From positions 248,001 to 312,000 of the forward strand of contig NZ_JAHUWN010000003.1 in assembly GCF_019219025.1 (NCBI RefSeq): 64,000 bases of DNA. The letters run 5' to 3'. Shown piece by piece: positions 1-8,624 of this stretch. This stretch comes from Bacillus sp. sid0103 (GTDB taxonomy: Bacteria; Bacillota; Bacilli; Bacillales_B; DSM-18226). Below the pieces are notes generated by a model. The model ran no database searches. It saw only the letters and a program-made list of their open reading frames with translations, and was not told the DNA's origin. Made by a program: the position numbers and the translations under genes. Positions within the stretch are counted from its first letter, which is position 1. Every line of letters begins with the position of its first letter.

Positions 1-586
1 TATGCCAATGTTCTTCCTAGGACTTGACGGAGCAGTACGACGTTCATACACGTATTCAGCTGAATCAGGGTATGCCCCACTATTCATGCTATCTACCATT
101 GGCGCAGTCATTTTAGCAATCGGCTTTGGGGCGCTTTGCTATAACATTTATTGGAGTGCACGTTATGCAGACCGCAATATTTCCAACGACCCATGGGATG
201 CAAGAACGTTAGAATGGGCTACAGCTTCACCGCCTCCATTCTATAACTTTGCAAAACTACCTGAGGTGAAATCTGTTGATTCCTTCTGGTATATGAAAAA
301 GCATAATGAAGGTTTAACTTTAAAGGACGACGAAATTGAAGAAATCCATATGCCAAGTAATTCTGGCTTACCAATCTATATGGGTGCTATCTTTGGAATC
401 GCAGGCTTCTTCCTAGTCTTTGAATGGAAAATTGCGGCTCTTGTAGCCACAGTAGGTATCATTATTGGGTTAATCATTCGTTCGTTCGATTATAACGATG
501 GATTCCATGTACATGTTGACGAAATAAAGGAAACGGAAAAAGCATGGCGTAACGTCGGTAAAGGGGGGAACAGCCATGTCAGCTAA
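1..586 (+). CDS. qoxB: Cytochrome aa3 quinol oxidase subunit I, C-terminal part (cut by window edge)
   Basis: The 3' end of the proton-pumping haem-copper oxidase subunit I; the reading frame is open at base 2 and the 5' part lies outside the window. About 194 residues are visible, with one membrane segment near visible residues 25-48 and a closely spaced pair near 124-160. The haem and CuB histidines lie upstream and cannot be checked. Identity as the menaquinol-oxidising (qox) type rather than the cytochrome c type comes mainly from the next two genes, a 201-residue subunit III and a 98-residue subunit IV typical of qoxC and qoxD. It overlaps qoxC by 11 bases, so the pair is probably translationally coupled. 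Confidence 0.88.
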   Translation, partial: MPMFFLGLDGAVRRSYTYSAESGYAPLFMLSTIGAVILAIGFGALCYNIYWSARYADRNISNDPWDARTLEWATASPPPFYNFAKLPEVKSVDSFWYMKKHNEGLTLKDDEIEEIHMPSNSGLPIYMGAIFGIAGFFLVFEWKIAALVATVGIIIGLIIRSFDYNDGFHVHVDEIKETEKAWRNVGKGGNSHVS

Positions 587-1181
587 TGTGAACACAGCCT
601 TACCACTCGAATATCAAACGGAACAGAACCGAATGAATATTCTAGGATTCTGGATTTTCTTAGGAGCGGAGATTATCCTCTTCGGTACTCTCTTTGCGGT
701 CTTCTCAGTACTAAATGCGAGGTATGCTGGTGGGCCTACACCAAAGGACCTTTTTGAAATAAAAGATGTCATGGTTGAAACGATACTTTTATTAACAAGT
801 AGTTTTACTTGTGGTCTTGCCATCTATGAGATGCGCCGCCACAACCGTAATGGGTTATTATTATGGTTCATTATTACTCTTCTGCTTGGTGCTGGCTTCG
901 TGTTCATGGAGATTACGGAATTTGTCCATTATGTCCACGAAGGTGCAACAATGCAAACAAGTGCATTCTTATCAAGCTTCTTTGTTTTACTAGGGACACA
1001 TGGTCTGCACGTAAGCATGGGGATTGGCTGGGCCACTATGGTGATTATTCAAATATTAAAACGGGGTTTAACACCTGTGACAGCTCGTAAAACATTTATT
1101 ATCGGTCTTTATTGGCACTTTTTAGATGTTGTTTGGATATTTATTTTCACATTTGTGTATTTGGCAAGGATGGTGGCATAA
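576..1181 (+). CDS. qoxC: Cytochrome aa3 quinol oxidase subunit III
   Basis: A 201-residue integral membrane protein of the haem-copper oxidase subunit III family, with five predicted membrane helices and the usual FWIFLGAEIILF first helix and GLYWHFLDVVWIF last helix. It is a structural subunit of the aa3-type menaquinol oxidase in the cytoplasmic membrane. The ATG follows an AAAGGGGGG ribosome binding site lying inside the end of qoxB. Length and position between subunit I and the small subunit IV match the Bacillus qoxABCD order. The stop codon TAA is followed directly by the ATG of qoxD. Confidence 0.94.
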   Translation: MSANVNTALPLEYQTEQNRMNILGFWIFLGAEIILFGTLFAVFSVLNARYAGGPTPKDLFEIKDVMVETILLLTSSFTCGLAIYEMRRHNRNGLLLWFIITLLLGAGFVFMEITEFVHYVHEGATMQTSAFLSSFFVLLGTHGLHVSMGIGWATMVIIQILKRGLTPVTARKTFIIGLYWHFLDVVWIFIFTFVYLARMVA

Positions 1182-1478
1182 ATGGCTAAAAATAATACAA
1201 AAGGGTTTCCTCTAACACATGTATTAGGTTTTGTTATGTCATTAGTACTAACCTTTGCCGCACTTGGTGTGGCCTTGAAAACCAATCTTCCATTTAAAAC
1301 CATCCTCTGGATTATTGGCTCTTTAGCTGTCATCCAAGCTGCCCTTCAATTATATATGTTCATGCACATGAACGAGGGAGAAGACGGCAAATCTCAAGTC
1401 ATCAACGTCATCTACGGCTTCTTTATTGCCATCGTAACCGTTGCTGGATCCATTTGGGTCATGTCATTTGGAATGTAA
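1182..1478 (+). CDS. qoxD: Cytochrome aa3 quinol oxidase subunit IV
   Basis: A 98-residue protein with three membrane helices and the family motif around QAALQLYMFMHMNE. It is the small subunit of the aa3-type menaquinol oxidase, needed for stable assembly of the complex. The ATG immediately follows the qoxC stop, so translation is coupled. It is the last gene of the operon: a strong palindrome followed by a run of T begins 4 bases after the stop. Length and hydropathy agree with Bacillus QoxD. Confidence 0.93.
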   Translation: MAKNNTKGFPLTHVLGFVMSLVLTFAALGVALKTNLPFKTILWIIGSLAVIQAALQLYMFMHMNEGEDGKSQVINVIYGFFIAIVTVAGSIWVMSFGM

Positions 1479-1481
1479 ATA

Positions 1482-1533
1482 GGTGTCAGGCACCATGTGA
1501 GGAATTCACATGGTGCCTGACACCCTTTTTTTT
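1482..1533 (+). terminator. Perfect 19-bp palindrome with T-tract after qoxD
   Basis: GGTGTCAGGCACCATGTGA (1482-1500) is followed after 5 bases by its exact complement (1506-1524) and then C plus nine T. It should end the qox transcript. The arm itself contains GGTGTCAGGCACC, a string I associate with dispersed palindromes in Bacillaceae intergenic regions, so the terminator may have been supplied by a repeat element. Confidence 0.85.
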
Positions 1534-2252
1534 TATTTTTTTCCCCCGCCATTACTTTTCCTTTTTCTTCTGACTAGTTGGAAAATAATAAAGGCTATGT
1601 ATAATGGTATTGCTACATAGATGAAATATGGGAAGCGGTGCTGCTCTTTTTTGAAGACTAGGTAAATCGCGTACCCTAGGAAGAGCGTGACGAGAATTCC
1701 ATATTTCGGTAGTGGGACATCTTTCAGGCTCGGAATTTTTATTGTGCTTACCATTAAGTAACAAATGATGAAAAAGGCAATTGGCAGAATGAGTTCCGGC
1801 ATTTTCCCCTGAAAAAGAGTAAGTAGTGTTAGCAAGCCCCCACCTGCAGTGATTGGCACCCCGGTAAAATACTTATTTGATGATTTAACAGCATTAATAT
1901 TAAACCGTGCTAATCGATATGCACCAAATAAAGGGAATAATCCTGAAATGGCCATCCCAATCACCCCAAACTCAGAGAAATAGGAATAATATGCCATCAT
2001 AGCAGGTGCAACACCAAAGGTAACCACATCAGCTAAAGAGTCTAGTTCTTTCCCCAATTCACTATCTACCCGTAACATCCTGGCAATCCTGCCATCCATG
2101 CTGTCAAGCATCATCCCTATTAAAATTAATATGGCTGCATTTTTGTAATCTCCTTGGGCGGAATACATTATGGATAAATACCCGAAAAATAAATTGGAAA
2201 TGGTAAATAAATTAGGAATACTGTTTCTGATAATATGTATCACTCCATACAA
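1533..2252 (-). CDS. pssA: CDP-diacylglycerol--serine O-phosphatidyltransferase
   Basis: A 239-residue membrane CDP-alcohol phosphatidyltransferase. The catalytic signature D-G-x2-A-R-x8-G-x3-D-x3-D is complete near residues 52-74, embedded in the first membrane helices; six or more further hydrophobic segments follow. The family makes phosphatidylserine from CDP-diacylglycerol and serine, the precursor of phosphatidylethanolamine. The C-terminus is basic (RRKRKSNGGGKK). The start is uncertain: the TTG used here has no clear ribosome binding site, and a GTG three codons later is an alternative. The PAP2 phosphatase gene ends 8 bases upstream, so both are probably one lipid operon. Serine specificity is inferred from family resemblance. 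Confidence 0.85.
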   Translation of the reverse strand: MYGVIHIIRNSIPNLFTISNLFFGYLSIMYSAQGDYKNAAILILIGMMLDSMDGRIARMLRVDSELGKELDSLADVVTFGVAPAMMAYYSYFSEFGVIGMAISGLFPLFGAYRLARFNINAVKSSNKYFTGVPITAGGGLLTLLTLFQGKMPELILPIAFFIICYLMVSTIKIPSLKDVPLPKYGILVTLFLGYAIYLVFKKEQHRFPYFIYVAIPLYIAFIIFQLVRRKRKSNGGGKK

Positions 2253-2260
2253 TAAGTTAA

Positions 2261-2932
2261 TTATGCGATTTCTTTTTCTTGCTTGCTGTTCTTATTATAA
2301 CGTTTTTCTTGATAATATTGGAAAAATAAAATAGCTGTAGCAATCCAAAAGCCGCTTGCGAAATAGCCGCCTATGATATCACTCGGGTAATGGACACCTA
2401 AATAGATCCGGCTGATTCCAATTGCTACTATCATTACCGAACTAAAAATGATTAAGGTCCATCTACCCAATCTGCTTGGAATATGCCGCCATAATAAGAA
2501 CGATATAATGCTATAGACCGTAAAGGCATTCATCGCATGTCCGCTTGGAAAACTATAGCCCCCTATCTCAATTAAACGATGAAAATCAGGGCGTACTCGT
2601 TGAAAAAAATTCTTTAAGATACCATTTAAAATAGCCGATCCTGCTATGGCTGCAATCAATAAGATCAATTCTAAGCGATGATGCAGCACCTTATAAAGGA
2701 AAAATAAAAGAAAAAGACTAAGGACAATGACAAATGGGGCAGAACCAATAAACGTAAAAAATTTCATCACATTTGTGAGAAACGGCGTTTCCAGTCCTTG
2801 AACACGATCGATGATTGTACGATCAAAGGAAATGATTTTTTGGTCACTTATTAATAAGGATATCAAACAAAAGCCAATTATGGAAACAACACTTATGCTA
2901 AAGGCGACAACTAGATATGATTTTAATTTCAT
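2261..2932 (-). CDS. PAP2 superfamily lipid phosphatase
   Basis: A 223-residue membrane phosphatase of the PAP2/PgpB type. All three phosphatase signatures are present: K-x6-R-P (KNFFQRVRP), PSGH (YSFPSGHAMNAF) and SR-x5-H-x3-D (SRIYLGVHYPSD). Six membrane helices are apparent, so the active site should face the outside of the membrane. Members dephosphorylate phosphatidylglycerophosphate, phosphatidic acid or undecaprenyl pyrophosphate; the substrate cannot be read from sequence. The ATG is preceded by GAGGTTTGG. It lies just upstream of pssA on the same strand, which favours a phospholipid role. Confidence 0.88.
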   Translation of the reverse strand: MKLKSYLVVAFSISVVSIIGFCLISLLISDQKIISFDRTIIDRVQGLETPFLTNVMKFFTFIGSAPFVIVLSLFLLFFLYKVLHHRLELILLIAAIAGSAILNGILKNFFQRVRPDFHRLIEIGGYSFPSGHAMNAFTVYSIISFLLWRHIPSRLGRWTLIIFSSVMIVAIGISRIYLGVHYPSDIIGGYFASGFWIATAILFFQYYQEKRYNKNSKQEKEIA

Positions 2933-3067
2933 TCATCCAAACCTCTCTGGGAATATAAATTTAAGATAAAAATTAATCTGATACTCTAAGTTCTTATTCT
3001 ACAACCATTAGTATCACTTTAGCATTTAATAGTATGTAAAAAAATCACTTTCCTAATTAGTTATGAT

Positions 3068-3100
3068 AAGAAAGGCAGATTTTTTATGTCTGCCTTTCTT
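3068..3100 (-). terminator. Terminator downstream of the terC-family gene
   Basis: Perfect 12-bp arms AAGAAAGGCAGA / TCTGCCTTTCTT around a 9-base T-rich loop, starting 14 bases after the terC-family stop. T-rich flanks on both sides would let it work in either direction. Confidence 0.75.
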
Positions 3101-3113
3101 AAGCAATTGAAAT

Positions 3114-3902
3114 CTATAAGGTCTTTGCCTCTTCGCGCACTGTTTCTGGATTTTTATCTTTTGAGAAAAACCAGCCGGCTGCAGCGATACCTACTAATAC
3201 AACATAGAACGTTATTTTCCATCCGGTTGAATGGGCAAAATCCTCGCTTAAAATAGATAACATTGGATGTGATAACGTGTAGACAGCAAGTTTCACACCC
3301 ACCCAGCCTACAATTGTAAAAGCAGCAATTTCTAATCCAGGCCGTTTTTCTAACAACTTTACAAACTGATTTGCAGCAAAGCGCATAATAATTAGCCCAA
3401 TAATCCCGCCAGCAAAGATCACTAAAAATTTACCACCATCAAGACCACCGATATTAGGAAGCGGTGTGTTTGGCAAAGCTACAGCCATCGCAACAGCAGC
3501 AAGGATTGAATCAACAGCAAAAGCAATGTCCGCAATTTCAACTTTCAATACGGTTACCCAAAAGTTGCTAGGTTTTGATCCTTCCTTCTCCTCCTTCTCA
3601 TCTGTCTTTCCATGAATGACCACCTTCCGGAAGATATGATTACCGGCCATAAACAGCAAATAAAGAGCACCAATTGCTTGAACCTGCCACACATCCACAA
3701 GAAACGAAATCACAAACAAGGAAAGAAAGCGGAACACAAAAGCTCCTGCTAGCCCATAAAATAATGCCTTTTTACGTTTTTCATCTGGCAGTTGTTTCAC
3801 CATAATTGCGAGTACTAATGCATTGTCAGCAGCTAATAGACCTTCTAGTGCTACCAAGATCAGTAACACCCAGCCATATTCCAGTAAAAGAGTTAAGTCC
3901 AT
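3114..3902 (-). CDS. TerC family integral membrane protein (Mn2+ exporter type)
   Basis: A 262-residue TerC-family protein with seven or more membrane helices. Conserved acidic membrane motifs are visible: ALEGLLAADNALVLAIMV near the N-terminus and EIADIAFAVDSILA near residue 123. TerC proteins of the YkoY/YceF group export manganese and supply it to exoenzymes. The gene sits directly behind a yybP-ykoY riboswitch, which senses Mn2+, so a manganese role is well supported. The ATG has an ideal AAGGAGG site. A charged cytoplasmic loop (DEKEEKEGSK) separates the two halves. It is a single-gene unit ended by its own terminator. Confidence 0.92.
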   Translation of the reverse strand: MDLTLLLEYGWVLLILVALEGLLAADNALVLAIMVKQLPDEKRKKALFYGLAGAFVFRFLSLFVISFLVDVWQVQAIGALYLLFMAGNHIFRKVVIHGKTDEKEEKEGSKPSNFWVTVLKVEIADIAFAVDSILAAVAMAVALPNTPLPNIGGLDGGKFLVIFAGGIIGLIIMRFAANQFVKLLEKRPGLEIAAFTIVGWVGVKLAVYTLSHPMLSILSEDFAHSTGWKITFYVVLVGIAAAGWFFSKDKNPETVREEAKTL

Positions 3903-3955
3903 GAATATTTCCTCCTTAAAAGTTGGTTTATTTTTTAAAATACTCCCTTACGCCA

Positions 3956-4125
3956 TAAAAATAGGCCTTTACTGATTACAGCAAAGGCCTAAAAGAACAC
4001 AAAAAGACCTTTACAGTAAAGTAAAGGTCTTGCTAACAACGTCATGTTGCCAATAAAGCCGGAGTAATCAATACTCGGAATGACGACTTTATTGTAGCAG
4101 CTACTCCCCTTTAAAAAGGAAATAT
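3956..4125 (-). promoter_or_regulatory. yybP-ykoY (Mn2+) riboswitch with two tandem terminators
   Basis: Reading on the minus strand, the conserved aptamer start AAAGGGGAGTAGC lies at about 4105-4117 and the aptamer closes with GCAAGACCTTTAC at 4021-4033. The terminator GACCTTTAC/GTAAAGGTC (4006-4029) followed by five T re-uses the CCTTT that closes aptamer helix P1, so the two folds exclude each other. This is a transcriptional ON switch by Mn2+. A second terminator, AGGCCTTT/AAAGGCCT (3963-3990) with a T-tract, follows 15 bases later. A promoter TTGACA (4161-4166) with TATAAG (4140-4145), spaced 15 bases, precedes it. Confidence 0.9.
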
Positions 4126-4216
4126 TTAATTAATAATACCTTATAATAAACCAATTAAAATGTCAATACGAGATTAAGTGATTCATAACTTTTATCCCCA
4201 TAAGACTCATTCCATT

Positions 4217-5749
4217 TTACAATCCGTAAACCTCTGAGTATTTTTTCTCTAGATATTCAACCAGATATTCCGCGTTTAATTCTTCACCAGTTGCTTTAAC
4301 AATTAATTCATTTGGTGTATAAAGCTTTCCGTACTGATGGATATTTTCTTTTAACCATGCTTGGATTAGATCAAATCGTCCATTTTCAATATGGTTATCG
4401 AAATCTGGCAAATCTTTTTGAATCGTACGCAGAATTTGCGCTGCATAAAGATTTCCTAATGAATAGGATGGGAAATAACCTATGCCTCCAAAGGACCAAT
4501 GTACATCCTGTAAGACTCCTTCTGTGTCAGTACTTGGTGTTACACCGAGATAATCCTGCATTTTCTGGTTCCAAATTACTGGCAGGTCTTTCGCTTCAAT
4601 CTCCCCGCTTATTAAGGCTTTTTCAATTTCATATCGAAGCATGATATGCAAATTGTAAGTTAATTCATCGGCCTCTACGCGAATAAATGATGGTTCAACC
4701 GTATTAACAGCCCGGAAAAAGTCTTCGACTGAAATTCTTTCGAGCTGCTTTGGAAAATACGCCTGAAGTGTTGGAAAGAAGTAATTCCAGAATTCTTTAC
4801 TGCGGCCGACCATATTTTCTAAAAATCTCGATTGAGATTCATGGATTCCAAAGGACGCACCGCTTTGAAGAACGGATTCCTCAAACTGAGGACTGACATG
4901 CTGCTCATAGATTCCATGTCCCGCCTCGTGGATGGTTCCGAATAATGCAGACCGGACATTTCTTTCTAAATAACGTGTGGTTAATCGAACATCACCTGTA
5001 TTCACTGTTTGAGCGAAAGGATGTACTGTTTCATCTAATCTGCCAGCTTCGAGGTCAAAGCCGATAATAGGCAGAATGTAACGATTAAATTCTTTTTGTT
5101 TTTCAATTGAAAATGACTGATCAAATATTTCAGCATTAGTTCGTTTTCCATTTCTTTGAATACGTTCTAACAGCTTAACACTTGAGTCTCTTAATTTCGC
5201 AAAAAGTGGATCCAATTTTTTCACTGTTAATCCTGGTTCAAACTCATCCAGAAGTGCATCATAAGGATGGTCCTCATACCCATAGATGTCGGCAAATTTC
5301 CGCTTATAATTCACGATTTTCTCTAAGTACGGAAGGAAGCGGGCAAAATCATTGTTTTCCCTCGCCTCTTCCCAAGCATCATTTGCCTGGGCGGTTAAAA
5401 TGCTGTATTCCTGAAATAAATCAGCTGGAATGCTCTTTGATTTTTGGTAGTACTGATTATATTCTCTCACTTTTGCTCTTGTCACTTCATCTAATAATTC
5501 CATGTTTTCTGGAAGGGTTAGTTCTGCTAGCAGGTCGCCCATTTCAGGTGAAACAGAGAGTTTAAAAATTTCCGTCCGAAGGGTACCCGTTGCCTTAGCA
5601 AACGTGTTCCGTCCTTTTTTCGGCGCCATAACTTTTTGATCCCAGTCGGCTAAACCGATGATGCTTGAAAAATGAGTTATTTTTTCATCTAATGTCTTAA
5701 ACTGTCCTAAGACTTTTAGTACAACTGGATCGACTACTTTCTGTTCCAT
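4217..5749 (-). CDS. M32 family metallocarboxypeptidase
   Basis: A 510-residue cytosolic zinc carboxypeptidase of peptidase family M32 (carboxypeptidase Taq / YpwA type). The zinc motif HEAGH (GTIHEAGHGIYEQ) is present near residue 275 with the downstream E in the FGIHESQSRFLEN helix. The family removes C-terminal residues from peptides with broad specificity and stops at proline. Length matches B. subtilis YpwA (about 500). The ATG follows TAGGAGG. The gene stands alone, divergent from the pbp gene. Confidence 0.93.
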   Translation of the reverse strand: MEQKVVDPVVLKVLGQFKTLDEKITHFSSIIGLADWDQKVMAPKKGRNTFAKATGTLRTEIFKLSVSPEMGDLLAELTLPENMELLDEVTRAKVREYNQYYQKSKSIPADLFQEYSILTAQANDAWEEARENNDFARFLPYLEKIVNYKRKFADIYGYEDHPYDALLDEFEPGLTVKKLDPLFAKLRDSSVKLLERIQRNGKRTNAEIFDQSFSIEKQKEFNRYILPIIGFDLEAGRLDETVHPFAQTVNTGDVRLTTRYLERNVRSALFGTIHEAGHGIYEQHVSPQFEESVLQSGASFGIHESQSRFLENMVGRSKEFWNYFFPTLQAYFPKQLERISVEDFFRAVNTVEPSFIRVEADELTYNLHIMLRYEIEKALISGEIEAKDLPVIWNQKMQDYLGVTPSTDTEGVLQDVHWSFGGIGYFPSYSLGNLYAAQILRTIQKDLPDFDNHIENGRFDLIQAWLKENIHQYGKLYTPNELIVKATGEELNAEYLVEYLEKKYSEVYGL

Positions 5750-6009
5750 AAATTTACCTCCTAATCAATCTCTTTCTCTCTTTTCTAAAGATGTTTGGTC
5801 AAGAAACAACCACATCCCTTTCTGATTATAAATTAATATTTTTCAAATATGGGGAAAAATTAGAAGTTTTTTTATAGACAAAAAATTCATCAACACAGAA
5901 ATGTGTCGATTCATAAATATATATTCGCAAAAAATGGAATAATTATCATACTCAGATTTACAAATGGGCAGGATAGGTATGTAAATTTTGTAGAAAGGAT
6001 GAGCCGGAA

Positions 6010-8076
6010 ATGATTGAAAAACAGAAAAAGAAAAAGTCCCACTTCCCCTTTCGTCTAAATATACTATTTTTCAGTGTTTTTTTATTATTTTCTGTGCTAA
6101 TCCTCCGGCTTGGTTTTGTGCAAATTGTCTATGGTGAAAATTTCAAAAGAGATTTAGCAAGAAAAGAAGATATAACGATTAGCAGTCCCGTTCCTCGCGG
6201 AAGAATCCTTGACCGAGATTACAGAATTATCGTTGATAATGTTCCTAAAAGTGCAATTTCCTACACTAATGAAGGTTTTAGCCAAACAGGAATGCTCGAA
6301 ACAGCAGAAAAATTAGCAAAGTTGATTTCTAAAAAAACAGAAAAGCTAACAGATAGGGAAAAACGTGATTTTTGGATTTTGACTAATCCAGAACGTGCTG
6401 ATGCCAAAATCTCAAAAAGAGAAAAAGAATTATACTATGCCAAGAAATTATCAGATGGAGATATTTATAAATATAAATTAGAGCGAATCACAACTGGTGA
6501 ATTAAAAGAATTTACGAAAGAGAAACTTGAGGTTCTTGCCCTATTTAAAGATTTTAACAGTGGGTACAAGTTTACGACCCAAATCATCAAAAATGACGAC
6601 GTAACCGCTAAAGAATTGGCTGTAGTGAGCGAGAATCTTCAATCCCTTCCTGGGGTAGACACTACTACTGACTGGGAGAGACGTTATGCTTTTGATCAAA
6701 CCTTAAAATCGGTGTTAGGAAAAGTAACCAAATCAGATGAAGGACTGCCTGCTGATCAATTAGAGTATTTTTTAGCAAGAGGTTACAGCCGTAATGATCG
6801 TGTCGGCAAAAGTCAACTTGAATGGCAATATGAGAATGTCCTGCATGGTTATAAATCAAAAGTAAAAAATGTTACGGATAAAACAGGTAATGTAATCGAA
6901 AATCATCCCGTATCCAATGGAAAAAAAGGGAACGACCTAATCTTAAGTATTGATATGGATTTGCAAAGGAAGGTTGATCGAATTATTGAAGAGGAGCTCT
7001 GGGCTGCCAAACGTTATCCAGGCACAAATCTAACTGACCGGGCTTATGTGGTCTTAATGAACCCCAAAACCGGTGAAGTTTTAGCTATGTCCGGTAAAAA
7101 AATAGTTCGAGATAAACAAACTGGCAAAGTAGAAATGGAAGACGATGCCCTCGGTACTTTTACGACTACATATAACGTAGGTTCCACGGTCAAGGGAGCA
7201 ACTATTTTAACGGGATATAAAACAGGTGCTATTGCTCCAGGGACGATTTTTGATGATGCAGGCTTAAAAATCCAGGCCACACCTTTAAAAAAATCTTATG
7301 CCTACTTAGGCAGATTAAATGAAATTAATGCCTTAAAATTATCTTCCAACGTTTATATGTTTCATACTGCGATCAGAATTGGACAAGGGCATTATGAGTA
7401 TGATAAACCATTAAATATAAGCGCAAAGGCTTTTAATACTATTCGAAACTCGTTTGCATCATTCGGACTTGGGACAAGGACTGGCATTGATTTACCGAAT
7501 GAACAATCCGGATTCAAAGGTCAAAGTCATCTACCTGGCTATTTGCTTGACCTTGTAATTGGACAATACGATACTTATTCTGCCATGCAGTTGGCACAAT
7601 ATGTTTCGACAATCGCAAATGGCGGTTACCGAATGCGTCCGCATGTGGTCAAACAAATGCTTGAACCAAAAGAAGGAACAAGTGAACTTGGACCTGTTGT
7701 AAAGGAAATTTACCCAACCGTCCTAAATACAATTGATATGAAACCTGATTGGATGTATCGCGTCCAGTTAGGTTTTAGAAAGGTTATGCAAGAACGTGGC
7801 GGCACTGCCTATAAATTTTTTGGCACTGCACCGTACTCTCCTGCAGGTAAAACTGGTACAGCAGAAGCCTTTTATGATGGCCCAGAACGGTACAGATTCG
7901 GTAAAGAACCACCCCCAGTTATGAACCTTAGCTTGGTAAGCTACGCCCCTAGTTCAAATCCTGAAGTGGCCATGGCGGTTATTGTACCATGGGCTTATCA
8001 GGGAAAAAAAGACAACCGTGCCAACCTAAAAATTGGCCGTCGTGTCCTGGATACTTATTTTCAAATGAAGAAATAA
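6010..8076 (+). CDS. Class B penicillin-binding protein (PbpA/PbpH type transpeptidase)
   Basis: A 688-residue membrane-anchored DD-transpeptidase. An N-terminal cytoplasmic basic stretch is followed by one membrane helix (residues 15-42), the pedestal domain with the RGRILDRD motif (about residue 59), and the penicillin-binding domain with S392-T-V-K395, S445-S-N447 and K614-T-G616. Bifunctional glycosyltransferase motifs are absent. Length and the long insert between pedestal and transpeptidase match the PbpA/PbpH elongasome enzymes of Bacillus (about 700), which cross-link side-wall peptidoglycan. It has an AAAGGATGAGC site upstream of the ATG and is followed by a hairpin with T-tract at about 8090-8118. 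Confidence 0.92.
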   Translation: MIEKQKKKKSHFPFRLNILFFSVFLLFSVLILRLGFVQIVYGENFKRDLARKEDITISSPVPRGRILDRDYRIIVDNVPKSAISYTNEGFSQTGMLETAEKLAKLISKKTEKLTDREKRDFWILTNPERADAKISKREKELYYAKKLSDGDIYKYKLERITTGELKEFTKEKLEVLALFKDFNSGYKFTTQIIKNDDVTAKELAVVSENLQSLPGVDTTTDWERRYAFDQTLKSVLGKVTKSDEGLPADQLEYFLARGYSRNDRVGKSQLEWQYENVLHGYKSKVKNVTDKTGNVIENHPVSNGKKGNDLILSIDMDLQRKVDRIIEEELWAAKRYPGTNLTDRAYVVLMNPKTGEVLAMSGKKIVRDKQTGKVEMEDDALGTFTTTYNVGSTVKGATILTGYKTGAIAPGTIFDDAGLKIQATPLKKSYAYLGRLNEINALKLSSNVYMFHTAIRIGQGHYEYDKPLNISAKAFNTIRNSFASFGLGTRTGIDLPNEQSGFKGQSHLPGYLLDLVIGQYDTYSAMQLAQYVSTIANGGYRMRPHVVKQMLEPKEGTSELGPVVKEIYPTVLNTIDMKPDWMYRVQLGFRKVMQERGGTAYKFFGTAPYSPAGKTGTAEAFYDGPERYRFGKEPPPVMNLSLVSYAPSSNPEVAMAVIVPWAYQGKKDNRANLKIGRRVLDTYFQMKK

Positions 8077-8089
8077 TCATCATTTCTGT

Positions 8090-8120
8090 GGGTGCCGGAA
8101 TATGGCATCCTTTTTATTTC
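8090..8120 (+). terminator. Terminator after the class B PBP gene
   Basis: GGGTGCC / GGCATCC arms with a 7-base loop followed by TTTTTATTT, 14 bases after the pbp stop. It separates the PBP gene from the convergent hydroxylase operon. Confidence 0.6.
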
Positions 8121-8121
8121 G

Positions 8122-8589
8122 TTATTCTCTACGTTCATTTTTCCTCAGCACTGATTTCACTGCCTTTTCAATTTCTGCATAACCCGTGCAGCGGCAAATA
8201 TTTGATTCCAACCATTCTTTGACCATGTTATCATCGGCATCGGGATGCTGTTCAATTAATGAGTGACAGTTCATGATAAACCCAGGTGTACAGTAGCCGC
8301 ATTGGAACGCAAAATTTTTGACAAATGCCTGCTGGATTGGAGTATTCTCCAACCCCTCAATGGTCGTTACTTTTTTTCCATCCGCTTCAACAGCAAGCAT
8401 AAGACATGATTTCATCGGCCAGCCCTCAACATTGACCGTACAAGCGCCACAGTCCCCGTTTAAACAGCCAGGCTTCGCACCAGTCAGACCAAGTTTACCT
8501 CGTATTGCATATAAAAGTGTATCAGCTGACCGCACCACGATACTCCGCTTTTCTCCATTTATCTTTAACATAATCGTGTGAGATTTCAC
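8122..8589 (-). CDS. Xanthine dehydrogenase-type [2Fe-2S] subunit
   Basis: A 155-residue iron-sulfur subunit of the molybdenum hydroxylase family (PucE/CoxS/XdhA-small type). The plant-ferredoxin cluster motif CLNGDCGAC with a following single C, and the second-cluster motif CGYCTPGF plus CRCTGY, are intact, so it could carry two [2Fe-2S] clusters. Such subunits pass electrons from the molybdopterin site to FAD. The GTG start has a GGAGGGG site five bases away; an ATG six codons later is possible. It is the last gene of a four-gene operon whose catalytic subunit is truncated, so the intact cofactor motifs here have no full-length local partner. Confidence 0.92.
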   Translation of the reverse strand: MKSHTIMLKINGEKRSIVVRSADTLLYAIRGKLGLTGAKPGCLNGDCGACTVNVEGWPMKSCLMLAVEADGKKVTTIEGLENTPIQQAFVKNFAFQCGYCTPGFIMNCHSLIEQHPDADDNMVKEWLESNICRCTGYAEIEKAVKSVLRKNERRE

Positions 8590-8624
8590 CTTAGCCCCTC
8601 CTTCCTTCTATAAATCTATAAATC

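Noticed and set aside
1490..1515. TGTGAGGAATTCACA as an Fnr site after qoxD
   Set aside because: The spacer is 5 bases, not 6, and it is the centre of the terminator palindrome.
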